64,000 nucleotides of DNA, taken from positions 62,001-126,000 of the forward strand of contig NZ_LRVM01000003.1 of the NCBI RefSeq assembly GCF_001571775.1. Direction: 5' to 3'. Below, piece after piece: positions 46,409-56,015 of the stretch (positions are counted from its first letter, which is position 1; each line of letters starts with the position of its first letter). Both the position numbers and the translations under genes were made by a program. Under the pieces are notes generated by a model. That model was not told the origin of the DNA and ran no database searches. It saw only the letters and a list, made by a program, of their open reading frames with translations. Origin of the DNA: Anaerotignum neopropionicum (GTDB taxonomy: Bacteria; Bacillota; Clostridia; Lachnospirales; Anaerotignaceae).

Positions 46409-47110
46409 ATGGCTGAAAAAAATATTCCCCGTGTTGACAGCAGATTAAGAAAGCATATTGTAACAATGCCCCAAGAAATTTGGAGCGCCAGTGGTATTGT
46501 TATTTGGGGAAAGCGAATTAAATCTTTGATTTTTTCAACAGACATTGCGATTATCCGCAACTGTAATGCCGATGCAGTTTTAGCAGTATATCCTTTTACA
46601 CCTCAACAAATCATTGCAGACGCTATTGTTTCCGCCTCAAGTATACCTGTTTTTTGTGGTGTCGGCGGCGGTACGACAACAGGCCCTCGTGTTGTTATGC
46701 TAGCAAAGGACGCAGAAGCCTTAGGTGCCATGGGTGTCGTTGTAAATGCCCCCACCAGTAATTCTGTAATCCAACATATTAATGAAATTATTGATATACC
46801 TATTATCGTTACGGTTTTAGACGAAAACAACGACATAGACGGAAGGCTGGCAGCTGGCACAAGTATTTTAAACGTTTCCGCAGCAAGCCGTACCCCCGAT
46901 GTGGTTTATGCCATTCGTCAAAAATATCCACATGTCCCCATTATTGCAACAGGCGGCCCATCCAATGAAAGTATTAAACGTACCATTGATGCCGGGGCAA
47001 ACGCAATCAGCTTTACGCCGCCAACGGCTATGGATTTATTCCACGGACTTATGAGCCGCTATCGAACAGAGAATGAACAGCAGCAGAAGGAAAAAAATAT
47101 AGAAAAATAA
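46409..47110 (+). CDS. TIM-barrel-like protein of unknown function
   Basis: 233 residues, AAAGGAG before ATG. Alternating strand/helix pattern of a TIM barrel: IFSTDIAIIRNCNADAVLAV, VFCGVGGGTTTGPRVVMLA, GAMGVVVNAPTSNSVIQHI, IDIPIIVTVLDENNDIDGRL and IIATGGPSNESIKRTIDAGA. The last segment looks like a phosphate-binding end of the barrel. Some databases label such proteins hydrolase, without evidence I know of. Monocistronic, with its own consensus promoter and terminator, so probably well expressed. Confidence 0.75.
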   Translation: MAEKNIPRVDSRLRKHIVTMPQEIWSASGIVIWGKRIKSLIFSTDIAIIRNCNADAVLAVYPFTPQQIIADAIVSASSIPVFCGVGGGTTTGPRVVMLAKDAEALGAMGVVVNAPTSNSVIQHINEIIDIPIIVTVLDENNDIDGRLAAGTSILNVSAASRTPDVVYAIRQKYPHVPIIATGGPSNESIKRTIDAGANAISFTPPTAMDLFHGLMSRYRTENEQQQKEKNIEK

Positions 47111-47115
47111 AATAT

Positions 47116-47153
47116 TGCCCGATTTGAGCATTAACTCAAATCGAGCATTTTTT
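47116..47153 (+). terminator. Terminator of the TIM-barrel gene
   Basis: TGCCCGATTTGAG pairs with CTCAAATCGAGCA and is followed by six T, right after the stop. Confidence 0.85.
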
Positions 47154-47259
47154 GACAAAAAATCAATAAAAATTATTACAAATGTTAAAGATTGTTGTAT
47201 TTTTATATTGTAGCAATTTTTCACTTATCACATGCCTACTTAAACAGAAAATTGGGAAT

Positions 47260-47442
47260 TTATTCGTCCTTTTCTTTTTCAGCCTTGCTGCAGCTTGCAC
47301 TGTGGGCACAACCCTTGCAGCCGCCACTACATTCATTTTTCATGTTCTTCAAATTTTTTTGCATTTTACGCAAATTGTAACCAACAATACAAACTACTAA
47401 AATAATCGGAATTACCGTAGTAAAAACAGTTTCCGTATTCAT
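47260..47442 (-). CDS. FeoB-associated Cys-rich membrane protein
   Basis: 60 residues; AAGGAG before ATG. One N-terminal helix (VIPIILVVCIVGYNLRKMQ), then a basic segment and CSGGCKGCAHSASCSKAEKE with four Cys, ending acidic. This is the small FeoB-associated Cys-rich family (PF12669-like), normally encoded directly after feoB; in this genome it is about 20 kb from feoAB. It follows a radical SAM gene with a 12-base gap, so it may be co-transcribed with that. Confidence 0.82.
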   Translation of the reverse strand: MNTETVFTTVIPIILVVCIVGYNLRKMQKNLKNMKNECSGGCKGCAHSASCSKAEKEKDE

Positions 47443-47454
47443 GTATTCATCTCC

Positions 47455-48612
47455 TTAAATATAGCGGTCGGTAAAACGGTGGAGCAAGGCTTCCCATTCC
47501 TTTTCATCAACAATGTTTTTGGCCATTTCTTCAACGCGGGACTGGTCAGAGGGTTGCATACGGTACAGATATTTCCAATCCAAAGGGAATCCCATTCGCC
47601 TTGCCAATTGATATTTCTTTTGCTCCAGCTCCGGCAGTGCCAAAAAGGAATCAATATACTCTAGCATCCATGACAAATCTTTATCCATATAACCTGTTAC
47701 CTCTTGTAACAGGTTGATGATGTGATCGCTGGTGATTTTGCCGTGGGCTTTTTTCGTGTCAATATGAGCAAGCATTTTCCGGATCTCCAAAAGCTTTTCC
47801 ATATCTCGCAGCTCCCGATAAACCCCGGAAGCCTGAAGTTCCTCCATCAAAGAGCCTGTTCTTAAAACGAAGGTACGCAAACGCACAAAATCGGGATTTA
47901 CTTCATTGATTACCTTCGCTGTTTCAATGGCATTTTCGTCAGACAAGGCTCTGCCTCCAACGCCCGGCATGAAATAAATGGAAAGCTCAATTCCTGCTTC
48001 TTTTACCTTTTTTCCTCCGATAATTTCATCCTCTTGGGTTGCGCCCTTTCCAATCATCTCCAAAACCTTGTCCGAACCCGATTCATACCCAGAATGAATA
48101 CGATCCAAGCCGGCGGCTCGCAAGCGTTTGAAATCTTCCGCCGAAATGCGGGCCATTGTATTTGCTCTGCCATAAGATGTAATCCTTTGAATTTCAGGCA
48201 AGCGCTCTCTTACATAACATACAATTTCTATCAACCAATCAGGCCGTAAAACCATGGTGTTTGCATCCTGCAAAAAAATTGCCTGCTTGTTTCCCTCAGT
48301 CAGCCATGTAAAAACCATTTGATAGCAGATTTTGGCTTCATCGCTGGGCAAGGACAAGTAATCCTGCTGAATTGCCTCCATATTGTACTCACCACATTCT
48401 TCTATATGGGTAAGAATTCTATCCCGATATTCCGCCATCACATCAATATCTTTTTTTACTTCCGCCACCGGTCTGGTGTGAAAAGCGCTGTTTTTATATA
48501 GCATACAAAATTTACATTTATTCCAAGGACAGTTTTCCGTCACCCGAAGTAATAAACTGTTCGCCTCACTGGGCGGACGGATGGGCCCAATTTGAAATAC
48601 GCCCTGTTCCAT
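47455..48612 (-). CDS. Radical SAM protein
   Basis: 385 residues from ATG 48612 (GGGAG seven bases upstream); the frame is open further upstream but there is no other ribosome site. Motif CPWNKCKFCMLY (CxxxCxxC) at about residue 34, preceded by IGPIRPPSEANSLLLRVTEN. AGLDRIHSGYESGSDKVLEM and YFMPGVGGRALSDENAIETA are typical of the Elp3/MiaB-like fold class. The ~80-residue C-terminal part is helical. Substrate unknown. Followed by the small Cys-rich gene. Confidence 0.85.
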   Translation of the reverse strand: MEQGVFQIGPIRPPSEANSLLLRVTENCPWNKCKFCMLYKNSAFHTRPVAEVKKDIDVMAEYRDRILTHIEECGEYNMEAIQQDYLSLPSDEAKICYQMVFTWLTEGNKQAIFLQDANTMVLRPDWLIEIVCYVRERLPEIQRITSYGRANTMARISAEDFKRLRAAGLDRIHSGYESGSDKVLEMIGKGATQEDEIIGGKKVKEAGIELSIYFMPGVGGRALSDENAIETAKVINEVNPDFVRLRTFVLRTGSLMEELQASGVYRELRDMEKLLEIRKMLAHIDTKKAHGKITSDHIINLLQEVTGYMDKDLSWMLEYIDSFLALPELEQKKYQLARRMGFPLDWKYLYRMQPSDQSRVEEMAKNIVDEKEWEALLHRFTDRYI

Positions 48613-48936
48613 AAACTCACTCCCTTCAAAAAAAGCCATATGTCTTTCTTGCATTTTATATAATATACTGTGAAAATGCAAGCTGAAATTATAGGGACAA
48701 GCTGAAAACGATACTTTTCCATATTTTTGTGTTTGAATCACAGCATTTGCTGCAAACAAAAGCCCGTAAAACGAAGCAAATTATGCAATGTTTACGGGCT
48801 TTTCCTGCGTATTTATCATTTGGAAGGTGTGCTATTTCTCTTTGACATTCTTATAAACGAATCAACCTTAAAAATTGCATCTACAACTTTTAGGATTTTT
48901 TATGGTCACACGCCAAAAACAGAATTTTGTGTAAAA
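48613..48936 (-). terminator. Intergenic region with psuKG terminator (48757-48803)
   Basis: AAAAGCCCGTAAA (48758-48770) pairs with TTTACGGGCTTTT (48791-48803) in the gap after psuG on the minus strand; the U-tract is good. The rest of the 324-base gap holds nothing I can identify. Confidence 0.75.
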
Positions 48937-49857
48937 TCAGCTTAATTTTGCATATTCTACTGCAATTTTGGAGGCAACTTTTGCATTATTATAAGCAAGT
49001 TGCAAATTGGATGCAAAAGAAACACCCTCCGTCATGTCTTTGATATGCTTCAATAGGAACGGTGTGGTTTCCTTTCCACGAATCCCCTGCTCTTTTGCCA
49101 ATTCTAAGGCACGATTGATAACGCCTTCCATTTCATCAAAATCCAGCTCATATTCAGTAGGAATTGGGTTCGCAATCAATGCGCCACCTTCGATATCCAA
49201 ATCCCACTTTGTTTTTAAAATCCTTGCTATCAGTTTTTCATCTTTTGCATTGAAATCCACTTTATATCCACTCTTTCTACAATAAAAAGCAGGGAAATCA
49301 TCCGTATCTACCCCAATGACTGGTACGCCCATGGTTTCCAAGTATTCCAATGTAAGACCAATATCCAATAACGACTTTGCGCCGGCACCAACAACCGCTA
49401 CGGGTGTATGAGCCAACTCCTGCAAATCCGCACTAATGTCCATTGTTTCTGCTGCTCCTCTATGCACGCCGCCAATACCGCCAGTGGCAAAAATCCGAAT
49501 GCCCGCCATGGCGGCAATCATCATTGTAGTAGCAACAGTAGTGGCTCCTGCTTTTTCCGTTGCCAAATATACAGCAACATCGCGACGGCTTACCTTCCCT
49601 ATGTTTTCGCCTTTGCACATAATCTCAAGCTCATCGGCAGTAAGGCCTACCTTAAGCTTTCCGCCAATGATCGCTGTGGTGGCAGGAATTGCACCTTCTT
49701 TGCGTACAATATCTTCAACCTTATGGGCAAAAACAACATTTTCCGGATAAGGCATACCATGACTTAAGATGGTACTTTCCAGCGCAACAATCGGTTTATT
49801 GCTCTTAATTGCTTCTTGAATTTCAGGGGTAATGGTTAAATATTTTTCTAGATTCAT
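48937..49857 (-). CDS. psuG: Pseudouridine-5'-phosphate glycosidase
   Basis: 306 residues. Family signatures: KPIVALESTILSHGMPYPEN, PATTAIIGGKLKVGL, SRRDVAVYLATEKAGATTVA, ATGGIGGVHRGAAETMDISA and VVGAGAKSLLDIGLTLEYLE, which contains the catalytic Lys. It cleaves pseudouridine 5'-phosphate to uracil and ribose 5-phosphate. Its ATG overlaps the psuK stop by four bases, so they are translated together. Confidence 0.96.
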   Translation of the reverse strand: MNLEKYLTITPEIQEAIKSNKPIVALESTILSHGMPYPENVVFAHKVEDIVRKEGAIPATTAIIGGKLKVGLTADELEIMCKGENIGKVSRRDVAVYLATEKAGATTVATTMMIAAMAGIRIFATGGIGGVHRGAAETMDISADLQELAHTPVAVVGAGAKSLLDIGLTLEYLETMGVPVIGVDTDDFPAFYCRKSGYKVDFNAKDEKLIARILKTKWDLDIEGGALIANPIPTEYELDFDEMEGVINRALELAKEQGIRGKETTPFLLKHIKDMTEGVSFASNLQLAYNNAKVASKIAVEYAKLS

Positions 49858-50954
49858 AGTCTTCTTTCCTCCAATATTTTTTCAATTAAATTCACACTCA
49901 TATTTGGATTAATCGTGCTTTTATAGGAAACCGCCCCAACGCCTGCCGCCAAAGCAAAATCCAAAGTTTTGTTTATTTCAAAGTCTACCAGCCTGGAATA
50001 CAGCACTGCCGCCATAAAAGCATCTCCGCCTCCGGTGGCGTTTTCCATTTGCTTCAAGGGCTTTAAGGCACGTTTTATTTTCATGCCATCACGGTTCATA
50101 TAAAAACATCCCTCAGAACCAAGACTGATGTAAATATGTTTTAATCCTTTTTCCAAAAGAACATCTGCCGCACGCTCCAGATCAGTTTCACTATGAATTT
50201 CTACGCCGCTTATGACTTCCGTTTCCATTCGGTTGGGCTTTAGCGTATCCACCTTTCCTACGATTGGTTTTAATTTCTCTGCGTAGGTACAAGAAACCGG
50301 ATCAATAAAAACAGGAGTTTGTGTGCCATACACATCAAGAATCCCTTCCAAAACCTCCTCTGGAAGGCCTGCGTCGCAGGTAATATATTTTGCTCCGCTA
50401 ATAATTCCTGATTTTGTTTTTAAGAAATCCATATTCATCTGTTGCAGCACTGTCATGTCAGACATTGCAACAAACATATCTCCATTTTCATCCAAAATAG
50501 AAATATATGTGGAGGAAGGATGCTTCTCTACCACCATGCTGTGGGAAAAATCAATGCCTGCGGCCGTGCATTCGCTGCGAATTTGCTCCGCATAAATATC
50601 ATCACCTAGGGCTGTAATCAATTTAACCGGAGCACCAAGCCTCGCCAGGTTTTCAGAAACATTTCTTGTAACCCCTCCAGCGGAGGAATTCATATTGCCA
50701 GGATTGCTATCTCTCAAATTAATGTTTTTTTTGCTTTTTCCATGAATATCTACATTTGCTGCACCAATTCCAACGATATAATCCTGCTCCTTGAGCAAAT
50801 ATCCACGCCCCAAAATATAACCCTTTTTCTGTAAATTTGCAATGTGCACAGCCACAGAGCTACGAGTTATCGTTAGCTTTTGTGCAATGTCGCTTTGTTC
50901 TATCATTGGCATTGCACGGATAATTTCGAATATTTCACGTTCTCTTTGTGTCAA
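49854..50954 (-). CDS. psuK: PfkB-family pseudouridine kinase with N-terminal winged helix
   Basis: 366 residues from TTG 50954 (AAGGTG upstream). Residues 1-55 are a DNA-binding winged helix (EIFEIIRAMPMIEQSDIAQK, TITRSSVAVHIANLQKKGYI); residues 60-366 are a PfkB kinase (YIVGIGAANVDIHGKS, SSAGGVTRNVSENLARLGAP and ATGGGDAFMAAVLYSRL with the anion hole and catalytic Asp). It should phosphorylate pseudouridine for PsuG. The HTH suggests it also regulates its own operon, possibly sensing substrate in the kinase domain. Nucleoside transport genes are not in the window. Confidence 0.88.
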   Translation of the reverse strand: MTQREREIFEIIRAMPMIEQSDIAQKLTITRSSVAVHIANLQKKGYILGRGYLLKEQDYIVGIGAANVDIHGKSKKNINLRDSNPGNMNSSAGGVTRNVSENLARLGAPVKLITALGDDIYAEQIRSECTAAGIDFSHSMVVEKHPSSTYISILDENGDMFVAMSDMTVLQQMNMDFLKTKSGIISGAKYITCDAGLPEEVLEGILDVYGTQTPVFIDPVSCTYAEKLKPIVGKVDTLKPNRMETEVISGVEIHSETDLERAADVLLEKGLKHIYISLGSEGCFYMNRDGMKIKRALKPLKQMENATGGGDAFMAAVLYSRLVDFEINKTLDFALAAGVGAVSYKSTINPNMSVNLIEKILEERRL

Positions 50955-51090
50955 GCCATCACCTTCTTAACAATTGCTTATTTAGTAAACATATATTTAT
51001 ATTAATTTTCTTTTTTACTATTGTCAAGTGGTTTTCTTCATATTTTTATTTATTCAACGATATATTGGTAAAAAAGCCCGGAGGTTTACG

Positions 51091-51888
51091 ATGAACTTAT
51101 TTAAAGCAGTACATATCAGGAAAAAACATATTTTGATTGCCTTCGCAGCAGTCGCTTGCATTGGTGTTTGCACCTGTTTAATTCCCCCGACAGCAGCAAG
51201 AGTATCCGCCCTTGTTTCTGCAAAAACCGAAAGAAAACTCCCAATTTACTGTGTAGAAACGGATAAACCCCAGGTTTCCATTAGTTTCGATGCAGCTTGG
51301 GGGGCTGACGACACAGACGAATTGTTGCGGATTCTTGCCGACAATAACGTAAAGGCTACGTTTTTCCTTTGCGGCTATTGGGTGGAGGATTATCCCGATG
51401 AGGTAAAAAAAATTGCTGAAGCCGGCCACGATTTGGGGAATCATTCTTCCACTCACCCTCATATGAATCAATTGAATTCTGAGCAAATTTCAAAAGAATT
51501 GGCAGACTGCCATAAGACCGTAAAAGATTTAACAGGAATGGAAATGGATCTGTTCCGGCCGCCCTTTGGGGAGTATAATAATACGGTTATCGAAACAGCC
51601 TTTGCAAATTCTTATTATCCAATTCAATGGAATGTTGACAGCTTGGACTGGAAAGAATTGGGAGCCGATCACGAATTAAACCAAGTGTTAAATCATAAAC
51701 ATCTTAGCAACGGCTCCATCATTCTTTTCCACAACGATGCCAAATATACCCCCGAGGTCTTGGATGCAATCATAAAGGGCCTAAAAGAAAAAGGCTACGA
51801 ACTTGTACCCATATCTCAACTAATTTACAGGGATAATTTTGAATTGGATCACGAAGGACGGCAAAAAAAATCTACATCTGCAACGTAA
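51091..51888 (+). CDS. Polysaccharide deacetylase, PdaB-like
   Basis: 265 residues from ATG 51091 (GGAGG six bases upstream). N-terminal membrane anchor (ILIAFAAVACIGVCTCLIPP). The NodB domain has the catalytic Asp pair (SISFDAAWGADDTDEL), the His-box GNHSSTHPHM, RPPFGEYNNTV and ILFHNDAKYTPEVL. Length, anchor and motifs are like the sporulation deacetylase PdaB; it would act on peptidoglycan N-acetyl groups in the forespore. PdaB versus another wall deacetylase cannot be settled. Confidence 0.88.
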   Translation: MNLFKAVHIRKKHILIAFAAVACIGVCTCLIPPTAARVSALVSAKTERKLPIYCVETDKPQVSISFDAAWGADDTDELLRILADNNVKATFFLCGYWVEDYPDEVKKIAEAGHDLGNHSSTHPHMNQLNSEQISKELADCHKTVKDLTGMEMDLFRPPFGEYNNTVIETAFANSYYPIQWNVDSLDWKELGADHELNQVLNHKHLSNGSIILFHNDAKYTPEVLDAIIKGLKEKGYELVPISQLIYRDNFELDHEGRQKKSTSAT

Positions 51889-51937
51889 TTGGTTTTTCAC
51901 CAGAAAAAATTTACTCTTACAAATACGAATTATAAAT

Positions 51938-52000
51938 AAAAAAGAGGATGCCCTTCCAAAATGACACAAACCATTGTCCTTTGGGCACCCTCTTGTTTTT
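51938..52000. terminator. Bidirectional terminator between deacetylase and lplA
   Basis: AAGAGG-A-TGCCC (51942-51953) pairs with GGGCA-C-CCTCTT (51983-51994), with A-run before and T-run after, between two convergent genes. Confidence 0.82.
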
Positions 52001-52992
52001 TATATTAAAATTTCAATAAACTGTTCCATAGAAATCCCATGGAAATATTTCTCTATTTCTGTATTTTCTAAAGCTTTTTTTAATGCCTCTCTCTTTATTT
52101 CACAACCTTCTAAAACTTTTGACAGCTCTTCATGATCACTCACGCCAAAGAAATCTCCAAAAAATTTCACTTCTACAATTTTCCCGTCCTTTGTATTCAT
52201 ATGTGCTTCGATTTTTCCGCAACCATCAATGCGACGTTCCTTTTGCACTGTATATTCGGGGGATCTGCCATAGTTCCAATCCCACAAGGCATAGCGCTCT
52301 GCTTTTATTTTTTCAATTTCCTCTATATCTTTTGGGGTCAATTCATAGGTTTCAATGGGCATTTCCCCAAACACATATTGAACCAGTTGCTTTTGAAATT
52401 CCTCCATTGTTAAATCCTCTTTAAGATAGGGCTTAACATTTGTTACTCGGCTTTTTACGGATTTTGCAGCCTTTGACTGAAATTTGTCCCCTGCTACATT
52501 TAACACGGCGGCAACCACATCCAAATCCGAGTTGAACATAAGCGTTCCGTGATGCATAATGCGGCCTTCTTTTAAATATTGAGAATTGCCGGAAAATTTC
52601 TTCCCATCAATCGTAATATCATTTCTGCCGTTTACCTGCGCATCTGCGCCCAATTTTTGCAACAAGGACGCAACCGGTTGGCAAAACAGCTTAATATCTA
52701 AATCGCTTGCATCTTTTGCATCCATAATAAAAGTAAAGTTCAAATTCCCTAAATCATGGTAAACTGCTCCGCCGCCAGAAAGACGACGAATTACTTCTAT
52801 ACCTTTTTCATCAACCACCTTAGGATTTACTTCGCCGAAAGTATTTTGATTCTTACCAACAATGACTGCGTTATTGTTTTGCCACAGCATAAAATACTCC
52901 TTACTGCGGTCCATTTTATCAAACACAAATTGTTCTAAAGCTAAGTTAAACGCAGGGTCTGTGCTGGGTGATTTTAAATAAACCATTGACAT
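52000..52992 (-). CDS. lplA: Lipoate--protein ligase
   Basis: 330 residues from ATG 52992 (AGAGGAGGAAGG upstream). LplA catalytic domain: FNLALEQFVFDKM, FMLWQNNNAVIVGKNQNTFG, VIRRLSGGGAVYHDLGNLNF and FSGNSQYLKEGRIMHHGTLM, followed by the C-terminal accessory domain (about 240-330). It attaches free lipoate to E2 or GcvH proteins. No lipoyl acceptor or transport gene nearby. Confidence 0.94.
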   Translation of the reverse strand: MSMVYLKSPSTDPAFNLALEQFVFDKMDRSKEYFMLWQNNNAVIVGKNQNTFGEVNPKVVDEKGIEVIRRLSGGGAVYHDLGNLNFTFIMDAKDASDLDIKLFCQPVASLLQKLGADAQVNGRNDITIDGKKFSGNSQYLKEGRIMHHGTLMFNSDLDVVAAVLNVAGDKFQSKAAKSVKSRVTNVKPYLKEDLTMEEFQKQLVQYVFGEMPIETYELTPKDIEEIEKIKAERYALWDWNYGRSPEYTVQKERRIDGCGKIEAHMNTKDGKIVEVKFFGDFFGVSDHEELSKVLEGCEIKREALKKALENTEIEKYFHGISMEQFIEILI

Positions 52993-53087
52993 ATTCCTTC
53001 CTCCTCTGGCAAAAGCCAATTCTTTTGTATTCATAGCCTTTCTATTTTACCACCTATTCTTTCGAAAATCCATTCTTTTTCTGCCTT

Positions 53088-53134
53088 AAAAAAACTCCCC
53101 CAAACCCATTTGAACGGGATTAAGGAAGTTTTTT
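53088..53134 (-). terminator. Terminator of the PBP1A gene
   Basis: AAAAAACT... pairs with ...AAGTTTTTT around an inner CCC/GGG stem, just past the stop on the minus strand. Confidence 0.7.
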
Positions 53135-53141
53135 GTTTCAA

Positions 53142-55838
53142 TCAATTTATACCAAAGTTATCATCTTGCCATACATCCTCACCCGGGATTGTATCATTAT
53201 AACCCGTATCTCCGGGCGAATTCGTGCCTGTACCATTGTTGTTGCCTTCATTATTCCCGTTGCCAAAAGGAAAAGTATCATCATAAGGAGGGATAATAGG
53301 GCTCACTGAATGATTGTAATCACAGGTCTCATTGATATTAATATCCATTTTCCCATCCGGTATTGTGGAAGGCTTTCCAAGGATATTTCCCTCATCATCC
53401 ACGGCTAACACAACATCCATTCGACTGGAAGCAGAGCAATTTTCTGTAGCAAGCTTACCCGATTCTCTGCATATGGTAAATACCTTATGCGCTGTGCAAA
53501 CTTCAGCAGACCCTTTAAAATCTGCCGCAGCAATATCCGTATGGGTTGTAAGTCCATAATAGTCCTGACTACATAACTCAGAAGGAATGCCACCACAAGC
53601 GGAACAATATGTCTGGGTAACAATTCCACTGGGTTTTTGAAAATCCTTGTTTGTAAGGCCTTGATGCACCTGGCTCATAACTGTACGCCAAATATTCAAG
53701 TGGGCATTTCCTGCATTAGCAATTAACTTTGCAGTATCATACCCCATCCAAATTCCCGCTGTATAATAAGGCGTGTATCCATAGAAGGTTAAATCCTTCG
53801 TATCGTTGGTTGTACCAGTTTTTCCCGCTACCGTCATACCGCTGATTGCTGCCTTATGCCCGGTGGCACTACCACCGCCGGTAATTACATCCTTCATCAT
53901 ATCTGTCAGCATATACGCTGTAGTTTCTTTAATTACTCTATGCGTGTCAATATTTCCATTATCCAGCAATACATTACCATCGTGATCGTACACAACGGTA
54001 TAATAGTGCGGTTCGTTATAAACACCGCCATTTGCTATAGCAGCATAGGCAGCCGTGCCTTCCAAAACAGAAATCCCCTTCGTCAAACCCCCCAGAGCTG
54101 TTGTTCCCGCCTTATCCTCTTCCACTAAGGTTGATAACCCGAAGTTTTCCATATATTTGTAAGACGACTCTGCCCCTACCATCATAAAGGTTTTTATTGC
54201 TAAAATATTCATGGAATCACGAATACCCTGTCTTACAGTACAAGGCCCAAGAAATTTACCATTCCAGTTTCTGGGCGACCAACTGCCATAGGTTATGGGT
54301 TCATCAATAATTACCGAACCCGGCATCAAAAGCCCCATATCAACGGCTGGTGCATAGGAAGCCAACGGTTTCATCGCCGAGCCCTGCTGGCGCAAAGCTT
54401 GCGTAGCGCGGTTAAATACTGAATCTCCGGGCTTTTGTCCCCTACCGCCTACCAGTGCCTTGATTTCACCGGTATGTTGATCCATAATAACCATGGCTGC
54501 CTGTAAGGACTTGGAAACAGTAACCTTATCCAGCACCAAAACATGGGTTTCATCCAATAATTCTTCTTGAACAGAGGCAACGAATGCATCCACCTCATCC
54601 TGTGTTTTTGCTGTAGTTTTTTTCTCATAATGGGTTTGATTGCTATTTGCATCTGCGTTTGTTGTATCCATAACAGAAATCAAATAGGTTACATCAAGGG
54701 TGCCATCGGAGGCAGGAAAAAGGCTGTCATCCAAAAATGCACTTTCCATAGCGCTCTGCATGGTTGTATCCATGGTTGAGTAAATCTGCAAACCACCACT
54801 GTAAATCAAATCATATGCCTGCTTTCTGTTATAGCCTTTCTTTTCAACCAAATCCGCTGCAATCTGGTTAATCATTGCTTCCACAAAATAATTATGATTT
54901 GCTGTTGCAGTTTCATCATCCACATCACTGCAAACCAGGTTGGCATAAATATCCTCCGCCGCCGCCTGATCATATTCACTTTGGGTAATTTTGCCCAAAT
55001 CAAGCATTTTCTTTAATATAGTCATTTGACGCTCTTTATTGTCCTCTGGTTTTGTATCTGGTGCATATTGGCTTGGATTTTTCGTAATCCCCGCAATGGA
55101 TGCACTTTCCGCCAGAGTAAGCTCGTTGGCATTCTTGCCAAAATAATATTGCGCCGCCGCCTCAACGCCATTTAACCCATGACTTAACCCTATTGTATTT
55201 AGGTACAATTCTAAAATATAGTCCTTCGCTCCTTTTTTTGTTCCAAGCTGCTTTTCCAAGGATTTTTCCAAGGAAATGGCTAAGTATTGCTCTTTTACTT
55301 TTCTTACTATGGTTTTTTCTTTTGACAATACCTCGTTTTTAATTAGCTGCTGCGTAATTGTGCTAGCACCCTGAGAGAAACTCATTTGCATCACATTTTG
55401 CACCGTTGCTCTCATAATACCACGCAAGTCAATTCCATTATGCTCATAAAAACGTTCATCCTCAATGGCAATCACTGCCTCCCGCATATATTCGGAGATT
55501 TGGCTTAGCTTAACATACTCTCTGTTTTCATCCCCATGAAGCTTATCAAACTCTGCCCCACTGGCATCATATATAAGCGAAGTATACGATTCCGGTGTAA
55601 CATCGGAAGTGTTCAACATATCCGTACCCTTTAGAATTCCAAACACTGTTCCTAAACCAGCGCCCACAACTGCAAAACCAACAATCACGACAATCGCCAC
55701 AAGGATCTTAAAAAATTTCCCCACGCCTTTGCGCCTGCGTCGTTTTTTCTTTTTTGGATTTGAACGAGTTGGGCGAGATGACGAACTGCTCCTTGGAGTA
55801 CCCTCAGGCGGGCGTCTCCTCTGATGCGTTTCACTCAT
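53142..55838 (-). CDS. pbpA: Penicillin-binding protein 1A (transglycosylase/transpeptidase)
   Basis: About 898 residues; the ATG at 55838 has GGGGG nine bases upstream and is preferred to 55844. A short basic cytoplasmic tail (RSNPKKKKRRRRKGVGK), one membrane helix (ILVAIVVIVGFAVVGAGLG), a GT51 domain with the catalytic Glu in AIEDERFYEHNGIDLRG and the QGASTITQQLIKN motif, then a transpeptidase domain: SxxK in QGSAMKPLA, SxN in DSMNIL, KTG in AGKTGTTND. The C-terminal ~110 residues are rich in Gly/Asn/Pro and two CxxC-like pairs (CSACGGIPSELC; CTAHKVFTIC), common in clostridial PBP1A. The exact symbol is uncertain. Confidence 0.92.
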   Translation of the reverse strand: MSETHQRRRPPEGTPRSSSSSRPTRSNPKKKKRRRRKGVGKFFKILVAIVVIVGFAVVGAGLGTVFGILKGTDMLNTSDVTPESYTSLIYDASGAEFDKLHGDENREYVKLSQISEYMREAVIAIEDERFYEHNGIDLRGIMRATVQNVMQMSFSQGASTITQQLIKNEVLSKEKTIVRKVKEQYLAISLEKSLEKQLGTKKGAKDYILELYLNTIGLSHGLNGVEAAAQYYFGKNANELTLAESASIAGITKNPSQYAPDTKPEDNKERQMTILKKMLDLGKITQSEYDQAAAEDIYANLVCSDVDDETATANHNYFVEAMINQIAADLVEKKGYNRKQAYDLIYSGGLQIYSTMDTTMQSAMESAFLDDSLFPASDGTLDVTYLISVMDTTNADANSNQTHYEKKTTAKTQDEVDAFVASVQEELLDETHVLVLDKVTVSKSLQAAMVIMDQHTGEIKALVGGRGQKPGDSVFNRATQALRQQGSAMKPLASYAPAVDMGLLMPGSVIIDEPITYGSWSPRNWNGKFLGPCTVRQGIRDSMNILAIKTFMMVGAESSYKYMENFGLSTLVEEDKAGTTALGGLTKGISVLEGTAAYAAIANGGVYNEPHYYTVVYDHDGNVLLDNGNIDTHRVIKETTAYMLTDMMKDVITGGGSATGHKAAISGMTVAGKTGTTNDTKDLTFYGYTPYYTAGIWMGYDTAKLIANAGNAHLNIWRTVMSQVHQGLTNKDFQKPSGIVTQTYCSACGGIPSELCSQDYYGLTTHTDIAAADFKGSAEVCTAHKVFTICRESGKLATENCSASSRMDVVLAVDDEGNILGKPSTIPDGKMDININETCDYNHSVSPIIPPYDDTFPFGNGNNEGNNNGTGTNSPGDTGYNDTIPGEDVWQDDNFGIN

Positions 55839-56015
55839 ATACATAAACCCCCTTTAATTCAATATAATTATAGCAGAAATCACTAAATAGGAAAAGAAAA
55901 ATTTATTTAAAACAATCTTAAGCATTTTTGAATGGGTAACTATGTAGTTTCTGTTCCTATTTCTTTTTGATAATCTTTAGCTTTGATTCATATCTTGTTT
56001 AAAGAGGTGAAAAAA

